A stretch of DNA of 47,513 nucleotides. Source: Paucihalobacter sp036825875 (lineage in GTDB: Bacteria; Bacteroidota; Bacteroidia; Flavobacteriales; Flavobacteriaceae). The notes beneath the pieces were generated by a model. The model worked only from the letters and a program-made list of their open reading frames with translations, was not told where the DNA came from and searched no databases. This document shows positions 24,177-32,958 of the stretch, one piece after another. The stretch is taken from contig NZ_DAISXK010000020.1 in the NCBI RefSeq assembly GCF_036825875.1, positions 1 through 47,513 of the forward strand. Reading direction: 5' to 3'. The number at the start of each line of letters is the position of its first letter. The stretch's first letter is position 1. The position numbers were made by a program, and so were the translations under genes.

Positions 24177-25481
24177 ATGTTAAAGAATTTAGTAGAAGAA
24201 TTACGCTGGCGCGGAATGGTGCACGACATCATGCCAGGTACAGAGGAACAACTTTTAAGTGAAATGACAACAGCTTATGTTGGCTTCGATCCAACATCCG
24301 ATTCTCTTCATATTGGAAGTTTAGTGCCAATTATATTACTAGTACATTTGGAAAAGGCAGGTCATAAACCCATTGCATTGGTTGGTGGTGCTACAGGTAT
24401 GATTGGTGATCCTTCGGGGAAAAGTAACGAGCGTAATTTATTAGACGAAAAAACTTTAAACCACAACGTTGAAGGTATAAAAAATGTGCTTTCTCGCTTT
24501 TTAGATTTCAACTCTAAAGCGGAAAATGCACCTATTTTGGTGAATAATTACGACTGGATGAAACAATTTAGCTTTATAGATTTTGCACGTGACGTTGGTA
24601 AACGCATCACAGTAAATTATATGATGTCTAAAGATTCGGTTAAAAAACGCTTGCAAGGCGAAGGTACGGTTGGGATGTCTTTTACCGAATTCACCTATCA
24701 ACTTATTCAAGGTTATGATTTTTATCATTTGTACAAACACCACAATTGTGTTTTACAAATGGGCGGCAGCGACCAATGGGGAAATATCACCACTGGAACC
24801 GAGTTGGTGCGACGCATGAATGTTGGTGAAGAGGCCAAAGCTTTCGCCATGACTTGTCCGTTAATCACAAAAGCCGATGGCTCTAAATTTGGAAAAAGTG
24901 AAGGTGGCAATATTTGGTTAGATGCCGATAAGACATCCGTTTATAAATTTTATCAGTTTTGGATGAATACTTCCGATGAAGATGCTGAAAAATATATCAA
25001 AATTTTCACCTTTTTAGATCAACTAACTATCGACAACCTAATAAATGCTCATAAAATAGCACCACACCAGCGCCTACTTCAAAAAACCTTAGCTGAAGAA
25101 GTGACGACCTTTGTTCATTCTAAATCCGATTTTGAAAATGCAGAAAGAGCTTCTTCTATTTTATTTAGTAAAAATTTTAAAGCAGATATTGCCACTTTAA
25201 ATGAGGCTACGTTTCTTGAAGTTTTTGAGGGTGTACCACTTTTTGAAATTTCAGGTGCTGAGTTTTCAGAAGGTTTAGATATGATAGCAGCGCTTTCAGC
25301 CAAAACAAATTTTTTGAGTTCCAACGGCGAAGCGAGACGCGCGCTCAAAGAAAATGCCATTATGGTAAACAAAGAAAAAGTTGCAGAAGATTACATTTTA
25401 ACCAATGCAGATTTAATCAACCAAAAGTATATTATCCTGAATAAAGGTAAAAAGCATACCTATATTATAAAGGTTCAATAA
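24177..25481 (+). CDS. tyrS: Tyrosyl-tRNA synthetase
   Basis: TyrS charges tRNA-Tyr. The 434-residue product has the class I HIGH-like motif in the context YVGFDPTSDSLHIGSLVPI, then LVGGATGMIGDPSGKSNER, and the tyrosine-binding QGYDFYHLYKHHNCVLQMGG. The second signature appears as KFGKSEGGN, the TyrS form of KMSKS. The last 80 residues form an S4-like RNA-binding domain (EARRALKENAIMVNKEKV). A -7 promoter element TATATTTG is at 24143-24150, with no well-spaced -33 TTG. A terminator-like hairpin follows directly. Confidence 0.97.
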   Translation: MLKNLVEELRWRGMVHDIMPGTEEQLLSEMTTAYVGFDPTSDSLHIGSLVPIILLVHLEKAGHKPIALVGGATGMIGDPSGKSNERNLLDEKTLNHNVEGIKNVLSRFLDFNSKAENAPILVNNYDWMKQFSFIDFARDVGKRITVNYMMSKDSVKKRLQGEGTVGMSFTEFTYQLIQGYDFYHLYKHHNCVLQMGGSDQWGNITTGTELVRRMNVGEEAKAFAMTCPLITKADGSKFGKSEGGNIWLDADKTSVYKFYQFWMNTSDEDAEKYIKIFTFLDQLTIDNLINAHKIAPHQRLLQKTLAEEVTTFVHSKSDFENAERASSILFSKNFKADIATLNEATFLEVFEGVPLFEISGAEFSEGLDMIAALSAKTNFLSSNGEARRALKENAIMVNKEKVAEDYILTNADLINQKYIILNKGKKHTYIIKVQ

Positions 25482-25483
25482 AA

Positions 25484-25513
25484 AAAACGGCTGCCTTTAA
25501 AAGCATCCGTTTT
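25484..25513 (+). terminator. Terminator-like hairpin after tyrS
   Basis: AAAACGGCTGC pairs imperfectly with GCATCCGTTTT (one internal mismatch pair) around a CTTTAAAA loop, two bases after the tyrS stop codon and ending in four T residues. Confidence 0.7.
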
Positions 25514-25581
25514 CAATTAACCAACCAATTTATAAAAACTTAATCTTAAAAGTTTGCTTGGTCGCAAACTAATTCAATACC

Positions 25582-26562
25582 TTACAAAACCATTAAATTA
25601 CAACCTCTAATATCGGAGTTGTCAAAACGTCCAATAACTTCAAAAGTTTCTTCAGAATGCACAACACCAAGATCTTGTGTTGCTATAAACGAACAAGAAT
25701 TAATATTAGCTAAATCGATAATATTAATACCGCCATTTTTATATTCTGGTAAAATTTGAAAAGCGTCTTCTGTATCGCGAATTAAAATTTTCATCCATGG
25801 TGGACATTCAAACAAACCGTTTCCTTTAGAGTATGCTTGGCTTAGTAGCTCTGTCATACCATATTCACTATGAATGGTTTCAACCCCAAAACCATTAGAA
25901 AGTTGTTGGTGAAGTTGACTGCGAATCAATTCTTTTCTTCGGCCTTTCATGCCACCAGTTTCCATAACGATAGTGTGTTTTAATTCCATTTGGTATTGTT
26001 CTACAAAATCTAAAAGCGCAAAAGAAACACCGATCAATAAAGTTTTTTTGTTTTGAGATTCTAATGTTTCCAGTGTTCTATGCAGTTCATCAAGGTTGTG
26101 GAGGTAGAAGTTGCTTTCACTATGCGGCGAGTTTTTAATAAAATAGTCCACCATAAAAATTAGCGATGAACCTTCGCGCTCTAAATAGGAAGGAAGCAAT
26201 GCCAAAACCACATAATCCGAAATATTGCCATACTGAATTTCAAATCCTTTTACAAAACTTTGATTATAGAGATTGATATCAGTTACAAAATGTTTGCTTG
26301 TTAGGCTTCCTGTAGTTCCGGAACTTGTAAAAACAACTTCTGGTTTTTGAGTATTTGAAACAACTTGGTGGCTCTTAAAAAATTGAATGGGTAAAAAAGG
26401 AATATCACTTACATGATGAATATCGCTGGGATGTTTAAATAATAAATCGCAAAATGAGCGATATACAGGATTATTTTCAAATTGAAATTTAAACACCTTT
26501 AAGGCAACCGAATTAAATGCTTCGCGTGAATTTATATTGAAAATATCCTTGGCTAATTGCAT
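25582..26562 (-). CDS. LuxE-like acyl-protein synthetase family protein
   Basis: The 326-residue protein belongs to the LuxE / acyl-protein synthetase group, related to the adenylate-forming enzymes. The glycine-rich loop FTSSGTTGS is at residues 78-86. A central METGGMKGRRKEL motif and the later HSEYGMTELLSQAY, the counterpart of the YGxTE motif in acyl-CoA ligases, complete the active site. In luminous bacteria LuxE activates a fatty acid for reduction to aldehyde, but flavobacteria commonly keep this gene with no lux genes, and none are here. An acyl-activating role in surface glycan or lipid modification is possible. Confidence 0.8.
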   Translation of the reverse strand: MQLAKDIFNINSREAFNSVALKVFKFQFENNPVYRSFCDLLFKHPSDIHHVSDIPFLPIQFFKSHQVVSNTQKPEVVFTSSGTTGSLTSKHFVTDINLYNQSFVKGFEIQYGNISDYVVLALLPSYLEREGSSLIFMVDYFIKNSPHSESNFYLHNLDELHRTLETLESQNKKTLLIGVSFALLDFVEQYQMELKHTIVMETGGMKGRRKELIRSQLHQQLSNGFGVETIHSEYGMTELLSQAYSKGNGLFECPPWMKILIRDTEDAFQILPEYKNGGINIIDLANINSCSFIATQDLGVVHSEETFEVIGRFDNSDIRGCNLMVL

Positions 26563-26583
26563 GTAGCAAAGTTATTGAAAATA

Positions 26584-26611
26584 AAAAAGCGCTGCCTAGG
26601 CAACGCTTTTT
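26584..26611 (-). terminator. Terminator after the T9SS cargo gene
   Basis: AAAAAGCG-CTGCC pairs with GGCAA-CGCTTTTT around a TA turn (one mismatch). On the minus strand it lies 23 bases after the stop at 26634 and ends in a T run. Confidence 0.75.
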
Positions 26612-26633
26612 AAATATTATATTAAAATCAAAT

Positions 26634-28589
26634 TTATTTGATAATTAATTTTTTTGTAACGGTAGCTTGATTTTGTGTCATTTTCAAAATGTAGATACCA
26701 GTATTTAAATCACCAACATTAAGTGTATTGTTGATAATAGTTTCATTCTTCACTTGTTTCCCTAACACGTCATAAACAAATACGTTTATTGCATCTGAAT
26801 TTGTGGTATTTATTGTCACCAAGCCGTTAGATACTGGGTTTGGGTAAAGTGAAAAGTTATTTGAATTAAATTCCGCAGTAGAAAGTGTTCCTAATGGGAA
26901 CGGAAGCGTGGTAGCATCGTTGGTAGTACCGCCTTCAAGCTGGTCAACTCCACTAAAAGTCCAATTAGCTAGTACAAAAGTTGCGCCGTCAGGACCTGTA
27001 CCACTATTTCGTTTAGCCCAACCATCTCGATAGTCCCATGCTAGTGTCGCTCCAGATTCATAAGTGATTTCACCAAATGTATCTATGACTATACCATTTT
27101 CAAAAAGCTCTATAGCATCATCTCCATTTATGCCCATTGCGCCTGTAGTGAAATCAGGAGAGAAACCAAAAAAAGCTTCAAAATTAGGAGCTTCTGATGA
27201 AACGTAAATAGATTGTTGCGCACTTGCACTAATTGCTGGGAATGTAAATTCTACGCCGTCAGTTCCGCCACCGTTATTGGCGCTTCCTAAACCGTAAATA
27301 CTTAAATCTGCAATATCTTCTAAAACTAATATTTCAATACCTTTAGGTGTTCCGCCTGCCAATGGACCATCATAAACCCCTGATAAAACGAGTGCGTTGG
27401 TGGATGCAGGTACTACATTTCCAGTAACTGCAATGATTTGAGGTGTTGCTCCTGACGAGGCTATAGTTACATCTCCTGAGTAGGCTCCTATAGCCAAACC
27501 TGATACCAATCTAACGTAAACTTCAGTTGAACTTACGGTGCCGCTTGTTTGTGGTACAGAAACTGAGTTACCAAATCCAGATTCGGCAGAAAGAGAGACC
27601 TGGAAACTAGCCGGTGCCGTGACGGTAATGTTTTCTGTTAAAAATATAGCTTCAACAGAAAATGAATCCGATGTTGATGGACCATTTCCCACAGAGTAGG
27701 TTAATGAGTTCACACTTCCTGAAACCGTGATTTGAGGATCGGCAGGTGCAACAGTTCCATTAACCGGTGCTGTTGAACTGGTTGCTCCAGAAGAAGATGC
27801 AGTTACATCCCCCGAATAGGTGTTAGATGGCAGACCTTCTTGAAGTCGCACGTAAATTGTTGTTGAAGGAGCTGTACCGTCTGTTTGAGCAACACTTACA
27901 GAGGAACCAAAACCAGTACCTGAACTAAGCGATACTTCAAAATTTGTCGGTGCTGTTACTGTAATATTTTCATTTAAATTAAGGCCAGAAACGTCTAGTG
28001 TACCTTCTTCTGACGGACCGTTGCCTTCAAAATAATCTAAACTTGGAATAGAACCAGAAATATTTATAGAGGGCGTTGCAGCGCCTTCAAATCCAGTCCA
28101 AACTAAATCGTCTATTACAAGCTGTTGATTGCCTGTCGCACCATATAATCTCAATGCCAGTGTAAAATCGCCAGGGATATTTATATTTTCAACAACAAAA
28201 GGTACAACAGTGTCATCTGCACCAGCACCAAATGTTGGTTCAAATTGAGCGACAACCGAACCATTTATAACAAGTTCTATTCTTCTTTGGGCATTTCCTG
28301 TAAAAGCTTTTCTTGTATTAACAGAAAAATTTTCAATTCCCCCAGACAAGGTGGCTGAAATGCTACTTGGTTCATTCGATCTTCTTAATAAAATTCCTTT
28401 TCCATTAATAGGAAAAGTTTGCTCTCCTGTTACGTGAATGTAATCCCATATAACTCCGTTATTTCCTGTAAACGAACCGTCTACATAGCTACTACCAGAT
28501 AATTCATGGTTTTCAAAATCTTCACTTCCTTGACTAAAACCAATCAAAGACGCAAAAATAAAAGTAAATAAAAAGTAAAGTTTTTTCAT
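26634..28589 (-). CDS. Secreted protein with tandem beta repeats, lamin-tail-like domain and T9SS sorting domain
   Basis: The 651-residue product is a type IX secretion cargo. A signal peptide (MKKLYFLFTFIFASLIGFSQ) is followed by a beta-sandwich-like domain at about 22-170. Two tandem repeats of about 105 residues follow at about 175-282 and 284-390, both with SGS, then GNGPS, then LxENITVTAP and YSGDVT. Next comes a lamin-tail-like segment (about 395-560) with GGTPKGIEILVLEDIADLS and MGINGDDAIELFENG, a pattern found in secreted nucleases and adhesins. The end is a type A sorting domain: NFSLYPNPVSNGLVTINT, later GIYILKMTQ and a basic KKLIIK tip. It should be exported and anchored or released at the cell surface. 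No catalytic domain is recognised. Confidence 0.88.
   Translation of the reverse strand: MKKLYFLFTFIFASLIGFSQGSEDFENHELSGSSYVDGSFTGNNGVIWDYIHVTGEQTFPINGKGILLRRSNEPSSISATLSGGIENFSVNTRKAFTGNAQRRIELVINGSVVAQFEPTFGAGADDTVVPFVVENINIPGDFTLALRLYGATGNQQLVIDDLVWTGFEGAATPSINISGSIPSLDYFEGNGPSEEGTLDVSGLNLNENITVTAPTNFEVSLSSGTGFGSSVSVAQTDGTAPSTTIYVRLQEGLPSNTYSGDVTASSSGATSSTAPVNGTVAPADPQITVSGSVNSLTYSVGNGPSTSDSFSVEAIFLTENITVTAPASFQVSLSAESGFGNSVSVPQTSGTVSSTEVYVRLVSGLAIGAYSGDVTIASSGATPQIIAVTGNVVPASTNALVLSGVYDGPLAGGTPKGIEILVLEDIADLSIYGLGSANNGGGTDGVEFTFPAISASAQQSIYVSSEAPNFEAFFGFSPDFTTGAMGINGDDAIELFENGIVIDTFGEITYESGATLAWDYRDGWAKRNSGTGPDGATFVLANWTFSGVDQLEGGTTNDATTLPFPLGTLSTAEFNSNNFSLYPNPVSNGLVTINTTNSDAINVFVYDVLGKQVKNETIINNTLNVGDLNTGIYILKMTQNQATVTKKLIIK
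27420..28068 (-). repeat. Tandem duplicated coding segments inside the T9SS cargo gene
   Basis: Two copies of a roughly 320-base coding unit (about 27420-27738 and 27745-28068) encode the beta repeats. They share protein motifs at matching spacing but have clearly diverged at the DNA level. Coordinates are approximate. Confidence 0.65.
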
Positions 28590-28729
28590 AATTTATATTT
28601 CTTAGTTAGACTTCAAAATTAAGGATTATTTGCCAACCGTAAAAATCAATAGTGTGATAATAAAGCTATTTACAATTAAATAACATTGCTTTTGAAATTC
28701 CATCCTAACTGTGCCAAAAACAAAATTTT

Positions 28730-28758
28730 ATGTTACATTTATGTTACCTTAAAGTTAT
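28730..28758. promoter_or_regulatory. Triple direct repeat with 11-bp phasing before the response regulator
   Basis: ATGTTAC at 28730-28736, ATGTTAC at 28741-28747 and AAGTTAT at 28752-28758 start exactly 11 bases apart, with AT-rich four-base gaps. OmpR/PhoB-family regulators bind such head-to-tail 7+4 arrays, and the next gene is of that family, so autoregulation is a natural reading. A GTAAC in reverse orientation follows at 28765-28769. Confidence 0.5.
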
Positions 28759-28832
28759 TTATTAGTAACAATAGGCAAATTGATAGCTTTAGTTTTATCT
28801 TTATACCAATTATTGCTGTTTAATAATTCACA

Positions 28833-29516
28833 ATGAAAAAAAAGGATATAAAAATTTTGTTGGTAGATGATGAGCCAGACATTTTAGAAATTGTTGGCTA
28901 TAATCTTACTGCCGAGGGTTACGAAGTAATAACTGCCGAAAACGGCGCAGAAGCGGTCAAGAAAGCCAAAAAATACAAACCGCAACTTATTATTCTTGAT
29001 GTGATGATGCCCGAAATGGACGGAATTGAAGCTTGCGAGATCATTCGAGCGAATCCAGATTTAAATAATACACTTATTACTTTTCTAACTGCTCGAGGCG
29101 AAGACTATTCTCAAGTAGCGGGCTTTGACGCTGGTGCGGATGATTACATTACTAAGCCCATAAAACCAAAGGTTTTGGTAAGTAAAGTTAAAGGCTTATT
29201 ACGACGACTTAAAGAAGAAGACCAAACGGAAAGCATTGTTAAAATTGGAAATATTACCATCAATAGAGAGGAATACAAAATAATTAGCAAAGGCAAAGAA
29301 ATTGTGTTACCGCGCAAAGAGTTTGAATTGCTATCTTTGTTAGCAACAAAACCTGGCAAAGTTTTTAAACGCGAAGAAATTTTAGATAAAGTTTGGGGTA
29401 ATGAAGTTGTGGTTGGTGGCAGAACAATTGATGTCCATATTAGAAAACTTCGAGAAAAAATTGGCGATAAATCTTTTAAAACCGTTAAAGGCGTTGGGTA
29501 TAAGTTTGTCGATTAA
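28833..29516 (+). CDS. PhoB/OmpR-family response regulator
   Basis: The 227-residue regulator has a receiver domain with the acidic pocket (LLVDDEPD, Asp12/Asp13), the phosphorylated Asp56 in LILDVMMPEMDG, and the conserved Thr and Lys (FLTARGEDYS, later ITKPIKPKVL). A winged-helix DNA-binding domain of the PhoB/OmpR type fills the C-terminal 100 residues, with LPRKEFELLSLLATKPGKVF and VGGRTIDVHIRKLREKIG. It is paired with the kinase that starts at its stop codon (TAATG overlap). The closest well-known relatives are PhoB/PhoP types; a role in phosphate control is possible but not shown. Confidence 0.93.
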   Translation: MKKKDIKILLVDDEPDILEIVGYNLTAEGYEVITAENGAEAVKKAKKYKPQLIILDVMMPEMDGIEACEIIRANPDLNNTLITFLTARGEDYSQVAGFDAGADDYITKPIKPKVLVSKVKGLLRRLKEEDQTESIVKIGNITINREEYKIISKGKEIVLPRKEFELLSLLATKPGKVFKREEILDKVWGNEVVVGGRTIDVHIRKLREKIGDKSFKTVKGVGYKFVD

Positions 29517-30556
29517 TGCAAAAAAAACTCAAAAAGACATACAAGTTTGCGTTTAAAACGTCGCTTTATATCACCTTATTTTTAACGCTTGCTGTTAGTA
29601 TATTTTTATATTTCAATAATATACTTGATTGGTTTGTGATTCTTTTTGCTCTTATTACTTATACCGTTTGTTTTTTAATTACCCAATACCGCGTAGAGCG
29701 TTTTATTTACAGACGCGTAAAACGTATTTACGACGATTTAACCCTATTAGAATCTACTTCACTTCGAAATCAGCCCATTACTACCGACATGGGCACGCTT
29801 ACCAAAGAAATTGACAAATACGCTAGAGACAAAAAACTTGAAATAGAAACTCTGAAAATTCGGGAGGAATACCGAAAAGAATACATGGGTAATGTGTCGC
29901 ACGAATTAAAAACACCGCTTTTCACAGTTCAAGGTTATATTCTTACTCTTTTGGATGGCGCAATGGACGATGAAAAAATCAGAAAGAAATATTTAAATCG
30001 CGCCAGTAAAGGCGTTGAGAGGCTTATCTATATTGTGAAAGATTTAGATATGATTACCAAATTAGAAACGGGTGATTTAAGTTTAAATATTGAAGAATTT
30101 GACATTGTCGAGTTGGTACAAAGCGTATTTGATTTGTTTGAAATGAAAGCTGCAAAGAAGAAAATAACCTTGGCTTTTGATATGGAATATAAAGTTCCAA
30201 TTATGGTGACAGCAGATCGTGAGCGCATTCAGCAAGTATTGACTAATTTAATAGTGAATTCAATAAAATACGGACGTGAAAAAGGAACTACCGAAGTAAG
30301 CATAGAAAACCTGATAAAAAATAAAGTCATAGTAAGAGTCACTGATAATGGCGAAGGTATTGACAAAGAACACCTGCCAAGACTCTTTGAGCGGTTCTAC
30401 CGTGTTGACAAAAGTGGTTCTAGAAAGGAAGGTGGTTCTGGACTTGGATTATCTATTGTAAAACACATTATAGAGGCGCATAATGAAAAAATCTATGTGG
30501 AAAGTGAGGTTGAAGTTGGAAGTGAGTTTTCATTCACTTTGGAAAAGATTAAATAG
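29516..30556 (+). CDS. Sensor histidine kinase, PhoR-like
   Basis: The 346-residue kinase is the partner of the regulator before it. Two membrane segments lie at about residues 14-31 and 37-55 with almost no periplasmic loop, which suggests it senses the membrane, an accessory protein or an internal cue. Then comes a linker, the histidine box GNVSHELKTPLFTVQGYI with phosphoacceptor His129, and a full ATPase domain: the N box TNLIVNSIKYG, DNGEGIDKEHLPRLFERFYR and GGSGLGLSIVKHI. The lack of a PAS domain and the small sensor agree with PhoR-type kinases that act through the Pst-PhoU complex. It overlaps the convergent glycosyltransferase by 27 bases. Confidence 0.92.
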   Translation: MQKKLKKTYKFAFKTSLYITLFLTLAVSIFLYFNNILDWFVILFALITYTVCFLITQYRVERFIYRRVKRIYDDLTLLESTSLRNQPITTDMGTLTKEIDKYARDKKLEIETLKIREEYRKEYMGNVSHELKTPLFTVQGYILTLLDGAMDDEKIRKKYLNRASKGVERLIYIVKDLDMITKLETGDLSLNIEEFDIVELVQSVFDLFEMKAAKKKITLAFDMEYKVPIMVTADRERIQQVLTNLIVNSIKYGREKGTTEVSIENLIKNKVIVRVTDNGEGIDKEHLPRLFERFYRVDKSGSRKEGGSGLGLSIVKHIIEAHNEKIYVESEVEVGSEFSFTLEKIK

Positions 30557-31585
30557 CTTTTTATAATTCAACTCAAAGTTGTAGTTGCACAAACCTTTAT
30601 AATTCGAAACCGAATTTAATTTTTCCTGATTAAACTCATCTTGATTACAATACGGCACCATTCCATCGGATTCAAGTTTTTTAGCTAGGTATTCTTGTTC
30701 AAATTGTCCTGGAGTTGGAATAAAAAAAGCCTTTTTATTTAATTTAGCCAAGTCCATTATGGTGGTGTAACCAGAGCGCGATAGAATTAATTTACTCTGG
30801 TTAATTGTTTTTTCAAGTTCCTTGGAAGCCATAAAATTATAAACGGTAATATTGCCATCTTTAGATACATTTTGTTGTTCTTCAACTATACCTCTAACTA
30901 AAATTACCTCGCCATTATAATTTTGAAGTTCTCTCAGAAGTTTTACTTCAAGCAAAGTTCTTTGTGGTTCAGGACCAGATAATAAAGCCAATAAATCGAT
31001 GGTTAAATCAAGATCATGTGGTTCAAATCTGCTCAGTGGACCAAGGTATTTTATGTTTGGATTAAAATAATCGAGATGCCCCAAAACGCCGCTCAAGCTT
31101 GGTTCGTTTCTTTGGTCTGGCACCCAACATTCATTAAATTTCTTGATAATGTGTTGGTGTAGTTTACTGCTTATTTTGGTTGTATTTCCGCTTAAAACAT
31201 TTAATTGATGCGTTATAAAAACCGATGAAATATGTTTGTCGTAAACTCCTAGTCTATTGTCCGAAATAATGCCACAAAGTTCAAAATCCTTAACGAGTTG
31301 TTTGGTAAATTGTTTTTCAGTTTTTATCGCTTTCAGCATTTTTGGCGTACCCTTTATCAGTGACCATTTAAAATTTTTGGCCTTTTTGGCATAGCTAATA
31401 TGGTAGGATGGCATTTCAACAAAATCGAGTTTTGGAAACTCTTGTTTCAATAAGTTAAATGCATTACCGTCGCTGCCAATTATCGGTGTAAAACCATGTT
31501 CAATTAAAGCATTGATAATCGGAATACATCGCGTGGCATGTCCCAAACCCCAGTTTAAAGGTGCAACTAATATTGGTTTTTTCAT
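30530..31585 (-). CDS. Glycosyltransferase, MurG-like fold
   Basis: The 351-residue protein has the GT-B pattern. Its start PILVAPLNWGLGHATRCIPI is a glycine-rich loop of the type seen in MurG and related transferases. The C-terminal half contains ILSRSGYTTIMDLAKLNKKA and IPTPGQFEQEYLAKKLES, the donor nucleotide-sugar site. Such proteins in flavobacteria are annotated only as glycosyltransferases; the acceptor is unknown. An in-frame ATG at 31639 would add 18 residues, but the ATG at 31585 gives the usual family start. The end overlaps the kinase gene by 27 bases on the other strand. Confidence 0.82.
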   Translation of the reverse strand: MKKPILVAPLNWGLGHATRCIPIINALIEHGFTPIIGSDGNAFNLLKQEFPKLDFVEMPSYHISYAKKAKNFKWSLIKGTPKMLKAIKTEKQFTKQLVKDFELCGIISDNRLGVYDKHISSVFITHQLNVLSGNTTKISSKLHQHIIKKFNECWVPDQRNEPSLSGVLGHLDYFNPNIKYLGPLSRFEPHDLDLTIDLLALLSGPEPQRTLLEVKLLRELQNYNGEVILVRGIVEEQQNVSKDGNITVYNFMASKELEKTINQSKLILSRSGYTTIMDLAKLNKKAFFIPTPGQFEQEYLAKKLESDGMVPYCNQDEFNQEKLNSVSNYKGLCNYNFELNYKKLFNLFQSE

Positions 31586-31651
31586 TTTCGTTAAAAAGGC
31601 AAAGGTAAACCTAAAATGTTTCCTTAAATTTATCGCCATATTAAGAAATCA

Positions 31652-32326
31652 GTGGGAAGTAAAAATAAATTAAAACGGTTTAAGGAAAACGAATCTTTCA
31701 GCAATGTTGTTCAGCCCAATAGAGATGAGCTGGTTACAGAGAAATTTCCGCTTAAAGGTGCTTGGAATAAGTCATTTTTCAAAAATAATAATCCTTTAGT
31801 ATTGGAACTCGGTTGTGGCAAAGGAGAATATAGCGTGTCATTAGCACAACAATTTCCAAACAAAAACTTTGTTGGAATTGATATTAAAGGAGCGCGTTTT
31901 TGGCGGGGTGCAAAAACAGCGGTTGAAACTCATCTTAACAATGTCGCTTTTTTAAGAACGCAGATAGAACTCACCGAATTCGCTTTTGGCAATAATGAAG
32001 TTGATGAAATGTGGATCACATTTCCAGATCCGCAAATTAAATATAAGCGTACCAAACATCGGATGACAAATATGGAATTTTTGGAGCGGTATAAAAAGAT
32101 TTTAAAACCTGGCGGCATCGTGAATTTAAAAACAGACAGCGAATTTATGCACGGATATACTTTGGGATTATTGCATGGTTTGGGTTATGAAATTTTATAT
32201 GCCAATCACGATGTTTACAACAATCATGGTAGCCCGGAAGAGGTTACATCAATCCAAACTTTTTACGAAAGTCAATATTTAAAACACAACAAACCAATCA
32301 CCTATATCAAATTTAAACTGAAGTAG
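31652..32326 (+). CDS. trmB: tRNA (guanine-N7-)-methyltransferase
   Basis: TrmB methylates N7 of guanine 46 in the variable loop of tRNA. The 224-residue protein starts with GTG (MGSKNKLKRFKEN, the usual flavobacterial N-terminus). The SAM site appears as LVLELGCGKGEYSVSLAQQF and FVGIDIKGARFWRGAK. The catalytic and tRNA-binding block MWITFPDPQIKYKRTKHRM is intact, and LKPGGIVNLKTDSEFM follows. The gene is divergent from the glycosyltransferase (66 bases between starts) and is followed two bases later by the LysE-type exporter. Confidence 0.95.
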   Translation: MGSKNKLKRFKENESFSNVVQPNRDELVTEKFPLKGAWNKSFFKNNNPLVLELGCGKGEYSVSLAQQFPNKNFVGIDIKGARFWRGAKTAVETHLNNVAFLRTQIELTEFAFGNNEVDEMWITFPDPQIKYKRTKHRMTNMEFLERYKKILKPGGIVNLKTDSEFMHGYTLGLLHGLGYEILYANHDVYNNHGSPEEVTSIQTFYESQYLKHNKPITYIKFKLK

Positions 32327-32328
32327 TA

Positions 32329-32958
32329 TTGAACATTTCAACTGTTTTTATTTTAGGATTTGTAATTGCATTAATTGGGGTAGTGCCACCGGGATTATTG
32401 AACATGTCGGCTGCCAAAATAAGCCTCAAAGAGGGTCATGTACGTGGAGTTGTATTTTCAATCGGGGTTTGTTTTGTGGTTGTGTTGCAGACTTATGTGG
32501 CAGCCATTTTTGCAAGGTATTTAAATAACCATCCCGAAGTTGTTAAAATTCTACAGCGCGTGGCGTTTATCATTTTTGTGCTGATATCAGTCTATTTTTT
32601 ATTAATTGCCAAAAAACCACCAAAACCAGATATAGAAACATCGATAAGAAGTAAACAAAGCCGCTTTTTCCACGGTATCTTTTTATCAAGTTTAAATGTT
32701 TTTCCTATCCCATATCAGGCATATATGACCTTAACTATGGCGTCGTTTGGTTGGATGACTTTTGAAACGATTAATATAATGTCCTATGTTTCTGGAGCGG
32801 CAATGGGTACTTTTGTGATGCTTTATATCTATATTTTCTTTTTTGATAAAATTAAATCGAAGCATTTCACCTCTCAAAAAAGTATGAATTACCTTATAGG
32901 TGGTGTCACTGGCTTAGTAGCGTTAATAACCTTGATAAATATTATTAAGGAATGGTAG
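32329..32958 (+). CDS. LysE family exporter
   Basis: The 209-residue protein is a LysE-type transporter, which exports amino acids or similar small solutes. About six membrane segments are visible. The family's first block appears as VIALIGVVPPGLLNMSAAKI with the conserved double proline and glycine, followed by the amphipathic SLKEGHVRGVVFSIG. The start is TTG at 32329, two bases after trmB; any later ATG would cut off the first membrane segment, so TTG is used. The gene overlaps the next one by seven bases, implying coupling. The substrate is unknown. Confidence 0.82.
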   Translation: MNISTVFILGFVIALIGVVPPGLLNMSAAKISLKEGHVRGVVFSIGVCFVVVLQTYVAAIFARYLNNHPEVVKILQRVAFIIFVLISVYFLLIAKKPPKPDIETSIRSKQSRFFHGIFLSSLNVFPIPYQAYMTLTMASFGWMTFETINIMSYVSGAAMGTFVMLYIYIFFFDKIKSKHFTSQKSMNYLIGGVTGLVALITLINIIKEW

